From Amycolatopsis alba DSM 44262 (GTDB lineage: Bacteria > Actinomycetota > Actinomycetes > Mycobacteriales > Pseudonocardiaceae), in assembly GCF_000384215.1 (NCBI RefSeq), contig NZ_KB913032.1, positions 5,385,602 to 5,449,601 of the forward strand: DNA of 64,000 bases. The letters are read 5' to 3'. Positions 8,319 through 16,870 of the stretch are shown here, piece after piece. Below the pieces are notes generated by a model. The model had not been told where the DNA came from. It was given only the letters and a program-made list of their open reading frames with translations, and made no database searches. Position 1 is the first letter of the stretch. Each line of letters begins with the position of its first letter. A program made the position numbers and the translations under genes.

Positions 8319-9956
8319 TCACGCCTCGGACGCCACCGGCTGCTCCTTGACCGCCGGTGTGGCCGGAGCCTGAGGCTGCCTGCGCTTGGCCAGCAGCCCG
8401 CAGACCGCGCCGAGCAGCACGGCGGTGATCGGCAGGACCATCGCGCCGTGCATGGCCGCGACGTAGCCGCCGGAGAACACCTCGTTCGCCGCGGCCGCGA
8501 CCTGCCGGGCGACCTCCGGGGAGGCCCCGCTCGGGACCGGGACCGCGGTGCCCGCCTGCAGATCGGCGAAGTCGAGGCCGCTGCCGGTGGCGCGCCGCAC
8601 GCCCTCGACGAATTCGCCGCGCACCTCGGGGGGCAGCGTCGCGGCCGTCGCTTCGGCGCGGGTCACCAGGTTGCCGACGAGCTGGTTCTGCAGCAATACT
8701 CCGAAACCGGCGGTGCCGAGCACCGCGCCGATCTGCCTCGTCGCGTTCAGCACACCGGCCGCCGAGCCCGCCGTCATCGGCTGAACGTCGTGCATGGCCA
8801 CCGTGGTCAGCGGCGCGAAGGTCGCGCCGAGTCCCAGCCCGATCACCACCATCGAGGGCAGCAGTGTCCACACCGTACTGTCCACAGTGGATGTCAGGGA
8901 GAAGATCAGCAGGCCGAGACCGAACAGCAGCAGTCCGGTGACCACGATCGGCTTGCCGCCCACCTTGTCGCTGAGCCTGCCGGCATACGGGCCGAGCACC
9001 ACCGAGATCGCCGACATCGGCAGGCTGATCATCCCCGCGGCCAGCGCCGAGAAGCCCAGCACCGACTGGGCGTAGAGCTGGAAACCGATCGCCATGCTCA
9101 TGATGCCGATCGACAGGCCGATCGCGCCGGCGTTCATCAGGCTGAAGTTGCGGTCGGTCAGCAGCGCGAACGGCACCATGGGCGTGCGGTCACCGGGTTT
9201 GCGCTGGCTGAACCCGAACGCGATCAGCAGCACCACGCCGAGCGCCAGCAGCAGCGGGATGCTCACGAACGACCAGATCGTCCCCCAGTCGTGGCGCTGC
9301 CCCTCCTGCAGGCCGTAAGCGAGGCAGGACAGGCCGAGGATCACCAGCAGCGAGCCGCGCACGTCGAAACGGCCGGTCCGCGGCGGCTTGGCCCCCGCCG
9401 GGATGATCATCGGCGCGAGCATCAGGACCAGGATGCCCAGCGGCACGTTGATGGTGAAGATCCAGCGCCAGCCCAGGACCCCGACGAGGAAGCCGCCCAG
9501 CGGTGGCCCGGCGATGGTGGCGACACCGGCCACCGCGCCCCAGACGCCCAGTGCCGTTCCGCGCCGCTCCGGCGGGAACACGCCCATGATGATCGACATC
9601 GTCTGGGGGATCAGCAACGCGGCGCCGAGGCCCTGGAGACTGCGGGCCGCGATGAGCTGGCCGGGGTCCTGCGCCAGCGCGCACAGCAGCGACGCCACCG
9701 TGAACACCGCGACCCCGGTCAGGTACATGCCGCGTTTGCCGAACAGGTCGCCGAGCCTGCCGCCGGTGATCAGGAAAACGGCCAGTACCAGCACATAGGA
9801 GTTGCTGACCCAGAGCACCTCGTTGTAGGACGTGCCCAGCCGCTCGACGATGTCCGGGATCGCGACACCGACGACGGTCGTGTCGAGCAAGGTCATGAAG
9901 AACCCGAGACAGAGGGCTACAAGTACAGCCCAAGGATTCCCCCGCAGTTTACTCAT
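8319..9956 (-). CDS. DHA2-family MFS multidrug exporter
   Basis: Protein of 545 aa with about 14 hydrophobic segments. The first helix contains TLLDTTVVGVAIPDI, the motif D1-like signature of 14-TM drug:H+ antiporters, followed by GGRLGDLFGKR between helices 2 and 3 (motif A). The Pro/Gly-rich helix 5 carries motif C (GPPLGGFLVG). It overlaps the upstream PadR gene by four bases (ATGA), so the two form an operon and PadR probably represses it until a drug is sensed. It is 10 kb from the polyketide genes, so it need not export that product. Confidence 0.9.
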   Translation of the reverse strand: MSKLRGNPWAVLVALCLGFFMTLLDTTVVGVAIPDIVERLGTSYNEVLWVSNSYVLVLAVFLITGGRLGDLFGKRGMYLTGVAVFTVASLLCALAQDPGQLIAARSLQGLGAALLIPQTMSIIMGVFPPERRGTALGVWGAVAGVATIAGPPLGGFLVGVLGWRWIFTINVPLGILVLMLAPMIIPAGAKPPRTGRFDVRGSLLVILGLSCLAYGLQEGQRHDWGTIWSFVSIPLLLALGVVLLIAFGFSQRKPGDRTPMVPFALLTDRNFSLMNAGAIGLSIGIMSMAIGFQLYAQSVLGFSALAAGMISLPMSAISVVLGPYAGRLSDKVGGKPIVVTGLLLFGLGLLIFSLTSTVDSTVWTLLPSMVVIGLGLGATFAPLTTVAMHDVQPMTAGSAAGVLNATRQIGAVLGTAGFGVLLQNQLVGNLVTRAEATAATLPPEVRGEFVEGVRRATGSGLDFADLQAGTAVPVPSGASPEVARQVAAAANEVFSGGYVAAMHGAMVLPITAVLLGAVCGLLAKRRQPQAPATPAVKEQPVASEA

Positions 9957-10546
9957 CCGCTCGCTTTCTCCTCGGTCGGCTCTTCGCCTGCCCGCCAGTC
10001 CAGACGGCCCTCGTGGATGTCCTCGACGATCGCGCGCGTCAGGTCCAGGTCGGCGCGAAGATGGGCCTGCAGATGCCGGATCTCGACGATGTCGATCGCC
10101 GCCACCCCGCGTTTGACCAGCGCCTCGCGGCCTGTCGTCGCCGACGCCAGCGACGCCTCCAGCAGCACGGCCCGTCGCTCCAGTTGCGCGACCGCGTCCT
10201 CCTTGGGGAGCAGGGACATGAAAGCCAGTGCCGCGCAGTAGATCGGGTACTCCGGCTGGAGCGTGGAAAGGAGCTCGCGCAGCCGTTCGAGCGCGACTTC
10301 GCGCCCCTCTTCGGTGATCGCGTAGACCGTCCGTTCCGGGCGTTTGCCTTCACGGGTGGTCTCGACCGTTTCGATCAGTGAGGCCTTGGTCAGCACGTCG
10401 AACGTGTGGTAGAGCGCGCCGTGGGTGACCTTGATCAGGTGATCGAGTCCCTGTTCCCGCAGGCGCTGCCGGACTTCGTACGGATGCTGGGGTTCCTGGC
10501 TGAGCAGCCGCAGTACGGCCAGCCCGAGGATGGTGAGGGTTCGCAT
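9953..10546 (-). CDS. PadR-family transcriptional repressor
   Basis: Protein of 197 aa. The N-terminal ~75 residues form a PadR winged helix (LAVLRLLSQEPQHPYEVRQ, then ALYHTFDVLTKASLIE), and the C-terminal helical part matches the PadR dimerisation domain. It is translationally coupled to the DHA2 exporter by a 4-base overlap. An inverted repeat at 10576-10593, just upstream of the start, is a good candidate for its own operator. A standard arrangement is expected: repression of itself and the pump, relieved by a hydrophobic ligand. Confidence 0.88.
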   Translation of the reverse strand: MRTLTILGLAVLRLLSQEPQHPYEVRQRLREQGLDHLIKVTHGALYHTFDVLTKASLIETVETTREGKRPERTVYAITEEGREVALERLRELLSTLQPEYPIYCAALAFMSLLPKEDAVAQLERRAVLLEASLASATTGREALVKRGVAAIDIVEIRHLQAHLRADLDLTRAIVEDIHEGRLDWRAGEEPTEEKASG

Positions 10547-10575
10547 GGACGCTTCTCCGATCTAGTCCAAACAAT

Positions 10576-10593
10576 ATAGTCCGAAAAGACTAT
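10576..10593. promoter_or_regulatory. Candidate PadR operator
   Basis: Perfect inverted repeat ATAGTC-N6-GACTAT located 30 bases upstream of the padR-like start codon, in the only AT-rich patch of this gap. An extra TAGTCC copy lies at 10563-10568. Position and symmetry suit autoregulation by the PadR protein. Confidence 0.6.
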
Positions 10594-10716
10594 GTGGCGG
10601 AAGAGGGTCGATGCGACGGCCGGTTCTCGCTGGGAGGTGTGGCTGATCGAGGCCACGAAGGGCCAGTGCGCTGGTAGCGTCACGCGGCGTCACGACGCCA
10701 CCGGGGGAGAATCACC

Positions 10717-11481
10717 ATGAGCACGCCGTCCACGCCCGACAGTGAGCTGGTGTTCGCTCGTGCCCGGCGCAGGTACCTGGTCGCGATGTCGCTGGGCCCG
10801 ATCGTGCTGGTGGCGCTGTGCGTCGTTTCCTTCGCGGGGCCGCGGGGTTCGATCCTGCCGGTGCTGGGGTTCCTCGCGTTCGCGCTGATCCTGATGCTGT
10901 TCGGGTACGTCCGGCGGAACTCGCCCGTGCGCTGGAGCCGGGTCGCGGCGATCAGCGGAGTCGTCGCCGGGGTCTACGGCGCGATCGGGGTGCTCAGCCG
11001 TGACGGGGAAAGCGGTCTGCTCATCGCCATCGCGGTGGTGGTCGTCCTTTCCCTCGTACCGTGGCTCGTCGTGCGGAACGCTGCGGCCTCGGTGCTGGCC
11101 CGGCCCAAGGGTGACCTCGTCGGCGCGACGGCCGAGTTGTCCTTCGCGCTCCGGGACGAGGCCGACGGCTGGTTCCTGATCCGCGAGGACGAGGCCGCCG
11201 TGCGGATCCGGCGCGAAGTTCGCCGCAACCTCGACGACGATCACGACGCCGAGGTCCCGTTCTCGGGTATCGCCGAGGTCGAGGTCATCGACCTGCCCGG
11301 CGGTGCCGAAGTCGAAATCGGCCTGGCGTACGCCATCACGCCGAGCGCCGGGCCTGCCCTCCGCGTCCGGGTGGACGACAAGTCGATCGACCTGCGGGAC
11401 GAGTGGATCGTGCCGATCGACGAGGCGTGGCAAGCCGCCGAGGCTTTGCGCTCGCGGATGACTCAGTCGCCGACGAAGTAG
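10717..11481 (+). CDS. Hypothetical membrane protein
   Basis: Protein of 254 aa. About four transmembrane segments lie within residues 20-125, followed by a soluble, acidic ~125-residue C-terminal domain rich in beta-strand-like sequence. GGGGGAGA precedes the ATG. I do not recognise the family; the layout resembles PH-like membrane proteins of actinomycetes. It is read away from the padR gene, so the PadR operator region may also affect it. Confidence 0.65.
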   Translation: MSTPSTPDSELVFARARRRYLVAMSLGPIVLVALCVVSFAGPRGSILPVLGFLAFALILMLFGYVRRNSPVRWSRVAAISGVVAGVYGAIGVLSRDGESGLLIAIAVVVVLSLVPWLVVRNAAASVLARPKGDLVGATAELSFALRDEADGWFLIREDEAAVRIRREVRRNLDDDHDAEVPFSGIAEVEVIDLPGGAEVEIGLAYAITPSAGPALRVRVDDKSIDLRDEWIVPIDEAWQAAEALRSRMTQSPTK

Positions 11482-11510
11482 CGTCGTCCTTCGCAGGGAA
11501 AGGGTTTCGG

Positions 11511-12185
11511 ATGAAGATCGTCATCGCCGGCGGCCACGGAAAGATCGCCCTGCGGCTGACCAGGCAACTCGCCGCACGTGGCGACTCCGTGGTGGGCATG
11601 GTGCGCGATCCGCGCCATGTCGACGACGTCAGACAGGCGGGCGGGGAGGCCGCCGTCCTCGATCTCGAACAGGCCACGGTGGACGAGGTGGCCGCGATCC
11701 TCGCCGGCGCGGACGCCGCCGTCTTCTCGGCGGGCTCGGGCACCAGCGCCACCGCCGCCCGCCGGGACAAAATGGACCGGGCCGCCGTCGTGCTGGTGAT
11801 GGACGCGGCGGAACAGGCCGGGGTGCGACGGTTCCTGCACGTCAGCTCCATCAATGTCGGCTGCGCCGACGACCACGGCATCGGTGCCGGATACGCCACC
11901 TACCTGCGGGCCAAACGCGCCGCCGAAGAGCACATCTTCACCAGGGACAAGCTCGACTGGACGGTACTTCGGCCCGGCGTGCTCACCGACGACCGCGGCG
12001 ACGGCACCGTCGAACTCACCGCCGGGAACAAGATCGGGCCGACGGGCGCCAGATTCGACCAAGTCGCCAGGGACGACGTCGCCGCCGTGCTCGTGGCACT
12101 CCTCGACCGGCCCGACACCGCCGGCCGGATCTACGTGGTGCTCGGCGGCGAAACCCCCATCGAAAAGGCGTTCCCAAGTCCGTGA
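11511..12185 (+). CDS. NAD(P)-binding NmrA-like atypical SDR
   Basis: Protein of 224 aa with an N-terminal Rossmann fold (IVIAGGHGKIALRL, a GxxGxxG variant). It lacks a clear catalytic Tyr-x3-Lys pair, as in atypical SDRs of the NmrA/TDR type that act as oxidoreductases or redox sensors. The start at 11511 is supported by GGGAAAGGG upstream. Its stop codon lies inside a palindromic repeat (12176-12204), so the last three residues are encoded by repeat sequence. Confidence 0.75.
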   Translation: MKIVIAGGHGKIALRLTRQLAARGDSVVGMVRDPRHVDDVRQAGGEAAVLDLEQATVDEVAAILAGADAAVFSAGSGTSATAARRDKMDRAAVVLVMDAAEQAGVRRFLHVSSINVGCADDHGIGAGYATYLRAKRAAEEHIFTRDKLDWTVLRPGVLTDDRGDGTVELTAGNKIGPTGARFDQVARDDVAAVLVALLDRPDTAGRIYVVLGGETPIEKAFPSP

Positions 12186-12204
12186 AGGCCTCCCTGAGGG
12201 ACTT
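12176..12204. repeat. Short palindrome related to the 109-base elements
   Basis: AAGTCCGTGAAGGCCTCC followed by CTGAGGGACTT. It matches the terminal inverted repeat of the elements at 19990-20099, 35060-35168 and 53592-53880, but without their internal sequence. It overlaps the stop codon of the preceding gene and lies between two convergent genes. Confidence 0.7.
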
Positions 12205-12218
12205 GCCACCCCGACGGT

Positions 12219-14992
12219 CTACAGTGGACTGTCGAGGTTCGTCAGGTGTCGCTGGATTCGGCTTGCGTCGGCGGTGCGGTGCTGGCGTCGGCACAAGGTG
12301 AGGGCTTCCTGCCAGACAGAGCGAGCCTGCTCGGGCTCGCCGAGAGCCTGGTAGGTGTGGCCGACCCGCTCCAGGGTGTTGACGACCTGATAGGTGTTGT
12401 TCAACTGGCGGTGTAGGGCCAGCGCTTGCCGGTAGTACTCGACGGCTTCGGCGTATCGGCCGGTATGGGTGGCGATGTAGCCGAGACTGTCCAATGTGGT
12501 CGCTTCACCGTCGCGCTCGTCTCCGCCGCGGTGCAGTTCGAGTGCCGCCAGACAGTGGGTCTGCCCATGGTCGTAGTCGCCGATGCGGGCCGCGTACCAG
12601 CCCACCGCGTTGAGCGCGTCCGCCTCCGTCGCTGGTTCACCACGGTGCTGAACCAGCCGCAGGGCGAGGGTGGCGTGTTCGAAGGCTCGCCGGTCGTCTC
12701 CGTGCTGTTCCCACGCCCAGCCCAGCGTGTGATGAATGCGGGCCTGGGTGACCGGATCGTGGCTCTGTTCGGCCAATATGAGGGCTTGGCCGAGGTGACT
12801 GATCGCCTCGGCGTGCCTGCCGACGTCACTGCAGGCATGTCCGACGTGGCGGTGAGCCAGGATCGATGCGCCGGGGTCCGCGAGATGATCGACCGCGGCC
12901 AGCCCGATCTGCCAGGCGGCGAGCTGGTCGTGCAGATGCGCACGGCGGTAGTGGAAGGTGGTCAGGACCCAGGCCAGCTGCCAGGCACTCTCATACCGGC
13001 CGTGTGCCGCCGCGGCGTGCTGGGCGGCCAGCAGGTTGGCGTGTTCGGACTCGAACCACGCCAAAGCTGTCGTGTAGTCCGGCAGCGGTACGGGACAATA
13101 GCCGGGCGCCGGAGCGTCGAGGTGAATGGGCGGACGGTTGGGCGCCAGGACCCGTTCGCCCGCGTAGGCGGTGTGCAAAGCGAAGTCGATCGCCCGTCGC
13201 AGCGCCGCCTGGATGTCCGTGTCGTCATATCGGCGACGGGCGTGGTCGGCGGCCAGGAGCCGGATCAGATCGTGCATCCGATGGCGTCCCGGCAGGTGCT
13301 GCTGAAGGAGCGACGCGTGTTCCAGTTCCCGCAGCACCACCCGCGCCCGTGTGACCGGCACGCCGAGGAGGCTGGCGGCCGCGGGAGTGCTGATGTCCGG
13401 ACCGGGTGCGAGCCCGAGCAGTCCGAACGCGCGGGCGCCCTCCTCGGACAGCGCCTGCAGCGACCACGAGAGCACCGTGCCCAAACCGGCGGCCGACCCG
13501 CCGCTGTCCAACGCGTCCAGCCGGGACGCCTCGTCGCGTAGTTCCTCGGCCGGCACCGAGAGCGGGAACTCGGGATGGGCCAGAGCGCGGGCGGAGACGA
13601 TGCTCAGGGCGAGCGGAAGTCCCGCGCACCGCGTGAGCAGCTCCCGGACGGCTTCGGGTTCGGCCGCCAGCCGCTCGCCGCCGAGGTGCCCGGCGAGTAC
13701 CTGCCTCGCGTCGTCCTCGCCGAGGACGTCCAAGGACACGAACCGGGCGCCATGACTGACCATCAGATCGCTCAACTGGCTGCGGCTGCTGATCAGCACG
13801 GCGCAGTTCGGATCGCCGGGCAGCAAAGGCAGCACCTGTGCCGTGTCACGGGCGTTGTCCAGCACGATGAGCATGCGGCGGCCCGCGATCAGGCTTCGGT
13901 ACAGCCCGATCTGAGCCTGCGTGTCGACCGGGACCGCCGCCGCGGCCACGCCGAGGGCGTCGAGGAAGCCCCGCAAGGCCACCTGCGGTACGAGTGGTTC
14001 CGCGGTCGGGTCGAACCCCCGCAGGTCGGCGAACAGCTGGCCGTCGGGAAACAGGGCGAGATTCTCGTGCGCCACTGCAACGCGAGCCAGGTCTTTCCCA
14101 TGCCTCCGCCACCCACGATGGCGGTGATCTTCACGGCGTCGTTGTCGAGCGCCTTGCTCAACTGGGCGAACTCACCACGACGAGCGGTGAACGACCATGG
14201 AGGCGGTGGCAGCTGGCGAGGTGTCAGAGTGGGGGCGGTGGACAGCGGAGTGTCCAAGGCGGGATCCGCCGTCATGATCTGCTGATGGAGCCGCTGTAGC
14301 GCCGGGCTGGGGTCGATCCCCAGATCGTCGGCCAGCTGCCTGCGAGTGTGCTGGTAGTGCTTCAGCGCGTCGGCCTGGCGGCCCGCGCGGTAGAGCACGA
14401 GCATGTACTGACCGGCCAGCCGCTCGTCGAGAGGATGGGCGATGACGCGATCGGCCAGCGGTGACACCCAATCCGCGTGCCTGCCCTGCCGCACCGCGAG
14501 ATCTATCAGGTCCAGCTCCGCGTCGAAGCGCTGCCGGGTGAGTTGTTCGCGCAGGTTGTTCGCCCAAGGCGTGTCCATATCGGGGAACGGGTTGCCCCGG
14601 CACGCATCGAGCGCCTGTTCCAGCAGGTCCAGTGAAGCCTTCTCGTCGTCGGCGGCGCCGGCCTGGTGGAGCAGGATGGCGAACCGGTGCATGTCCACGG
14701 TCAGCGGGTCGACGGACAGCACATAGCCCCCCGACTGCCGCGTGATCACCACGTCCGGCGTGCCGCCGAGTGCCCGTCTCAGCCGATACAGATAGCCGTA
14801 CAACGTGTTCCGGCTCGTGTTCGGCGGACTTTCTCCCCAGACGCGGTCCACGAGCTGGTCGATGGTCACAACCTGATTCGCCGCCGCCAGAAGTACCGCG
14901 AGAACTGCCCGTTGCCGGGCATGACCGAGATCCACCCGTTGCCCGTCACGGTGTGCCTCGATCCCGCCGAACAGCCGGAACTCGATCTCCAT
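12219..14992 (-). pseudogene. AfsR-type SARP-NB-ARC-TPR regulator, frameshifted
   Basis: Two overlapping leftward frames make one regulator of about 924 residues. The 5' frame starts at 14992 (MEIEFRLFGG, with GGGGG upstream). It has an OmpR-like DNA-binding domain (~1-95), a BTAD domain (~100-250), then the NB-ARC P-loop GGGGMGKT. Directly after TWLALQW the frame changes, and AHENLALFPDGQLFADLRG continues in the second frame, followed by the rest of NB-ARC and C-terminal TPRs to 12219. The break lies near 14072, where one G is missing on the coding strand: GG instead of GGG restores the expected WAHENL. It is either a real inactivating mutation, leaving a truncated SARP-BTAD protein, or a sequencing error. 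Confidence 0.8.
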
Positions 14993-15373
14993 GCACCCCC
15001 CTGGTTGCAGGATCCCGCCCTCTGCATACCGATTCCGGCCTGCGGATACAAGACTTCCCCCAGTTTTGCCCCATATCGGCAGGGTTCGGAGCGGTGCGGT
15101 CAGCATCCGTGGAGTACGAACGGCGCCGCCCGAGCCCGGCAGGCTGTGAACAACCACACCAGGACGGGTGTCAGCACGAGGAAGAGGGAGAAGACGACCC
15201 ATCGCCCCGTCCGCGAGCCCCCTGACGTGACCACCAGCGGCATGATGGCCACGCAGGTCGCCACCGGGTCACCACCTCGGTCGCGGACGCCACGGAAGCC
15301 TTCTCCGCGGCGGGCGGTTCCGGCTGGCCCGGACGGCGTCGTCTTCTCGGCTTCGGCCTGGTGGCGACGGCGA
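14993..15373. other. Intergenic stretch, no clear gene
   Basis: Upstream region of the broken SARP gene and downstream region of the small membrane protein. A leftward frame ending near 15100 could encode ~50 residues with one hydrophobic segment (VVFSLFLVLTPVLVWLF), but it lacks a good ribosome site and may be a gene remnant. Nothing else is supported. Confidence 0.4.
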
Positions 15374-15745
15374 TCAGGCGGCTGCTGTGACGGTTGTTTC
15401 CCTGGGCCGGCGAATCCGGCTGAGCTGCACGAGGCTGAAGCCGAACAGCAGGACGCCGAGCGGAACGTGGACCACCGTCACGTGCGCGATCCCGAGGAAC
15501 ACCTGAGCCAGCGTGAGGCCGAGGAACACGGCCGCGGGCACGATCGGCTTGGGGGAACCGCCACCCGGCCGCCATACGAGGATCGCGATGAGCACATGCA
15601 GCACGGCCACGACGAACAGGGTGTAGGCCGTGGCGCTGTGGAGCGCGTGGCCTGCCGGGACGGTCAGCAGGAGCCCCGCGGTGATCGGGGTGAGGAAGAC
15701 GGCGAGGGTCTGGACGGCGATCGCGATGCGCAACGGGGCTGGCAT
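15374..15745 (-). CDS. Small four-helix membrane protein
   Basis: Protein of 123 aa with four hydrophobic segments and a short basic tail. AAGGAG lies 5 bases before the ATG. The spaced His residues in helices (GHALHSATAY, IAHVTVVHVP) recall small membrane cytochrome or DoxX-like proteins, but I cannot name the family. It stands alone between the broken SARP gene and the low-GC unit. Confidence 0.65.
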   Translation of the reverse strand: MPAPLRIAIAVQTLAVFLTPITAGLLLTVPAGHALHSATAYTLFVVAVLHVLIAILVWRPGGGSPKPIVPAAVFLGLTLAQVFLGIAHVTVVHVPLGVLLFGFSLVQLSRIRRPRETTVTAAA

Positions 15746-16002
15746 GGGGCTCCTTCGGAAGTCGTGTCACCAGGTGGACGAGACAGCCACCGGAAACGTG
15801 ACAACGCGGGCCGGATGAACCGGGCGAACCTTGCCGGGGCGCCACACAGCCGTCATCTGGCCCCGGCGACTGCGGGATGTGATCCAAGAAGAGAAAAATT
15901 CTCGCAATGTGATTCCATCTGCAGTTCAACCGGACGGTGGATGTAATCCGTTTTCACTGGTGATAGAATTATTGTCTTTATTACCATCATTTGGAGGCGA
16001 CT
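15746..16002. other. AT-rich upstream region of the DUF6879/STAND unit
   Basis: From about 15885 to 16002 the base composition drops sharply compared with the flanking genes, with A/T tracts such as GATAGAATTATTGTC just before the ribosome site GGAGG (15993-15997). It probably holds the promoter for the three genes that follow. No gene seen. Confidence 0.5.
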
Positions 16003-16257
16003 GTGAGTCAGTCATGGATTGCGGACCCGAACTCGGCCTTCCTTCGTCGACTCGGTGACGAAAAGTCGCCACCCTATGAAACCTGTCCAACCGTGTGGGA
16101 ATTGGACAACGGAGATTTTGTCGTGGTCGGCACCGACTTGACCGCCGAATACCGGTCGCGCCTGCCGGAAGGGGTCAGTATTGCCGAACACGAGCGCCTG
16201 GTAGTGATTCCACGGGCAAGGCTGGTGTCTGCGAAGAAGGATATTCCCGGTGTCTGA
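16003..16257 (+). CDS. Small hypothetical protein, first of STAND unit
   Basis: Protein of 84 aa starting at GTG 16003, with GGAGG five bases upstream; the TTG at 15991 overlaps that site and is not used. Acidic, soluble and beta-rich (WELDNGDFVVVGTD). It overlaps the next gene by 8 bases, so the two are translationally coupled. GC content is lower than in the surrounding genes. I do not recognise a named domain. Proteins of this size precede DUF6879 genes in other actinomycetes, to my recollection. Confidence 0.65.
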   Translation: MSQSWIADPNSAFLRRLGDEKSPPYETCPTVWELDNGDFVVVGTDLTAEYRSRLPEGVSIAEHERLVVIPRARLVSAKKDIPGV

Positions 16258-16870
16258 GTTCTTCGACGACACTCGCAGCGAGTTGATGACCCTTGAGGAG
16301 TACGGCTCTGACTTTCGTAAACGGCGACAAGACCCCCATGGGTCGCGTGAGACCTGGAAAGTCGAGCGTCGTCAGTTCTTCAGTGATCCGGATGATCCGC
16401 CTTGGCTGGCATTCTCCGAAGGGCGTTGGGAGGAGTCGGTCCGGCTGATAGAGGCGAATCGGCCCAGCTATCAGAAGTACTACGAAGAAGCTGCCGCTCA
16501 AGGGGTGACCCTTTACCGGGTGCGCATCGTCGATGAACCGCTGCAGCCGTACGTTCACTGGGAAATCCACTACCTGTGCCTTGCGGCCAGCGTCGGCGAA
16601 AAAGTCAGAGTCGTCAGCTCGAGGGATGTAGTAAAGTACGAGGAGATCGATCCGCTGCCTGAAATTATCGTCGCAGGCAGCGATACGGTATACAAGGTCC
16701 TCTATTCGGATGACGGGCGGCCGACGGGCGCTCGGAGAACGATTGACATCAATCTTGCCCGGCGGTGCGAGACTCTTGTCAAGGGGCTGTACGCGATCGG
16801 TGAAGATGTGGATGCCTACTTTGAATCCAAAGTAAAGGGGCTGGCACCTCCGAATTTGAGGCAGCGTTGA
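16250..16870 (+). CDS. DUF6879-like protein
   Basis: Protein of 206 aa beginning at a GTG that overlaps the previous gene. The sequence pattern (RRQFFSDPDDPPWLAFSEGRW, VRIVDEPLQPYVHWEIHY, then DTVYKVLYSDDGRPTG) resembles DUF6879, a family of unknown function often next to Xre-type regulators in Streptomyces and relatives. No catalytic motif is obvious. Its stop overlaps the TTG start of the NB-ARC gene, so all three genes are expressed together. A role as sensor, adaptor or effector of the STAND protein is inference. Confidence 0.65.
   Translation: MSEFFDDTRSELMTLEEYGSDFRKRRQDPHGSRETWKVERRQFFSDPDDPPWLAFSEGRWEESVRLIEANRPSYQKYYEEAAAQGVTLYRVRIVDEPLQPYVHWEIHYLCLAASVGEKVRVVSSRDVVKYEEIDPLPEIIVAGSDTVYKVLYSDDGRPTGARRTIDINLARRCETLVKGLYAIGEDVDAYFESKVKGLAPPNLRQR

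Noticed and set aside
8448..10241. Long rightward frame opposite the DHA2 and PadR genes
   Set aside because: Shadow of the MFS/PadR pair; composition is His/Gln/Arg-rich and unlike a protein.
16003..16870. The two small genes as a toxin-antitoxin pair
   Set aside because: Neither resembles a known toxin or antitoxin, and both are coupled to the STAND gene, which is a better explanation of the context.
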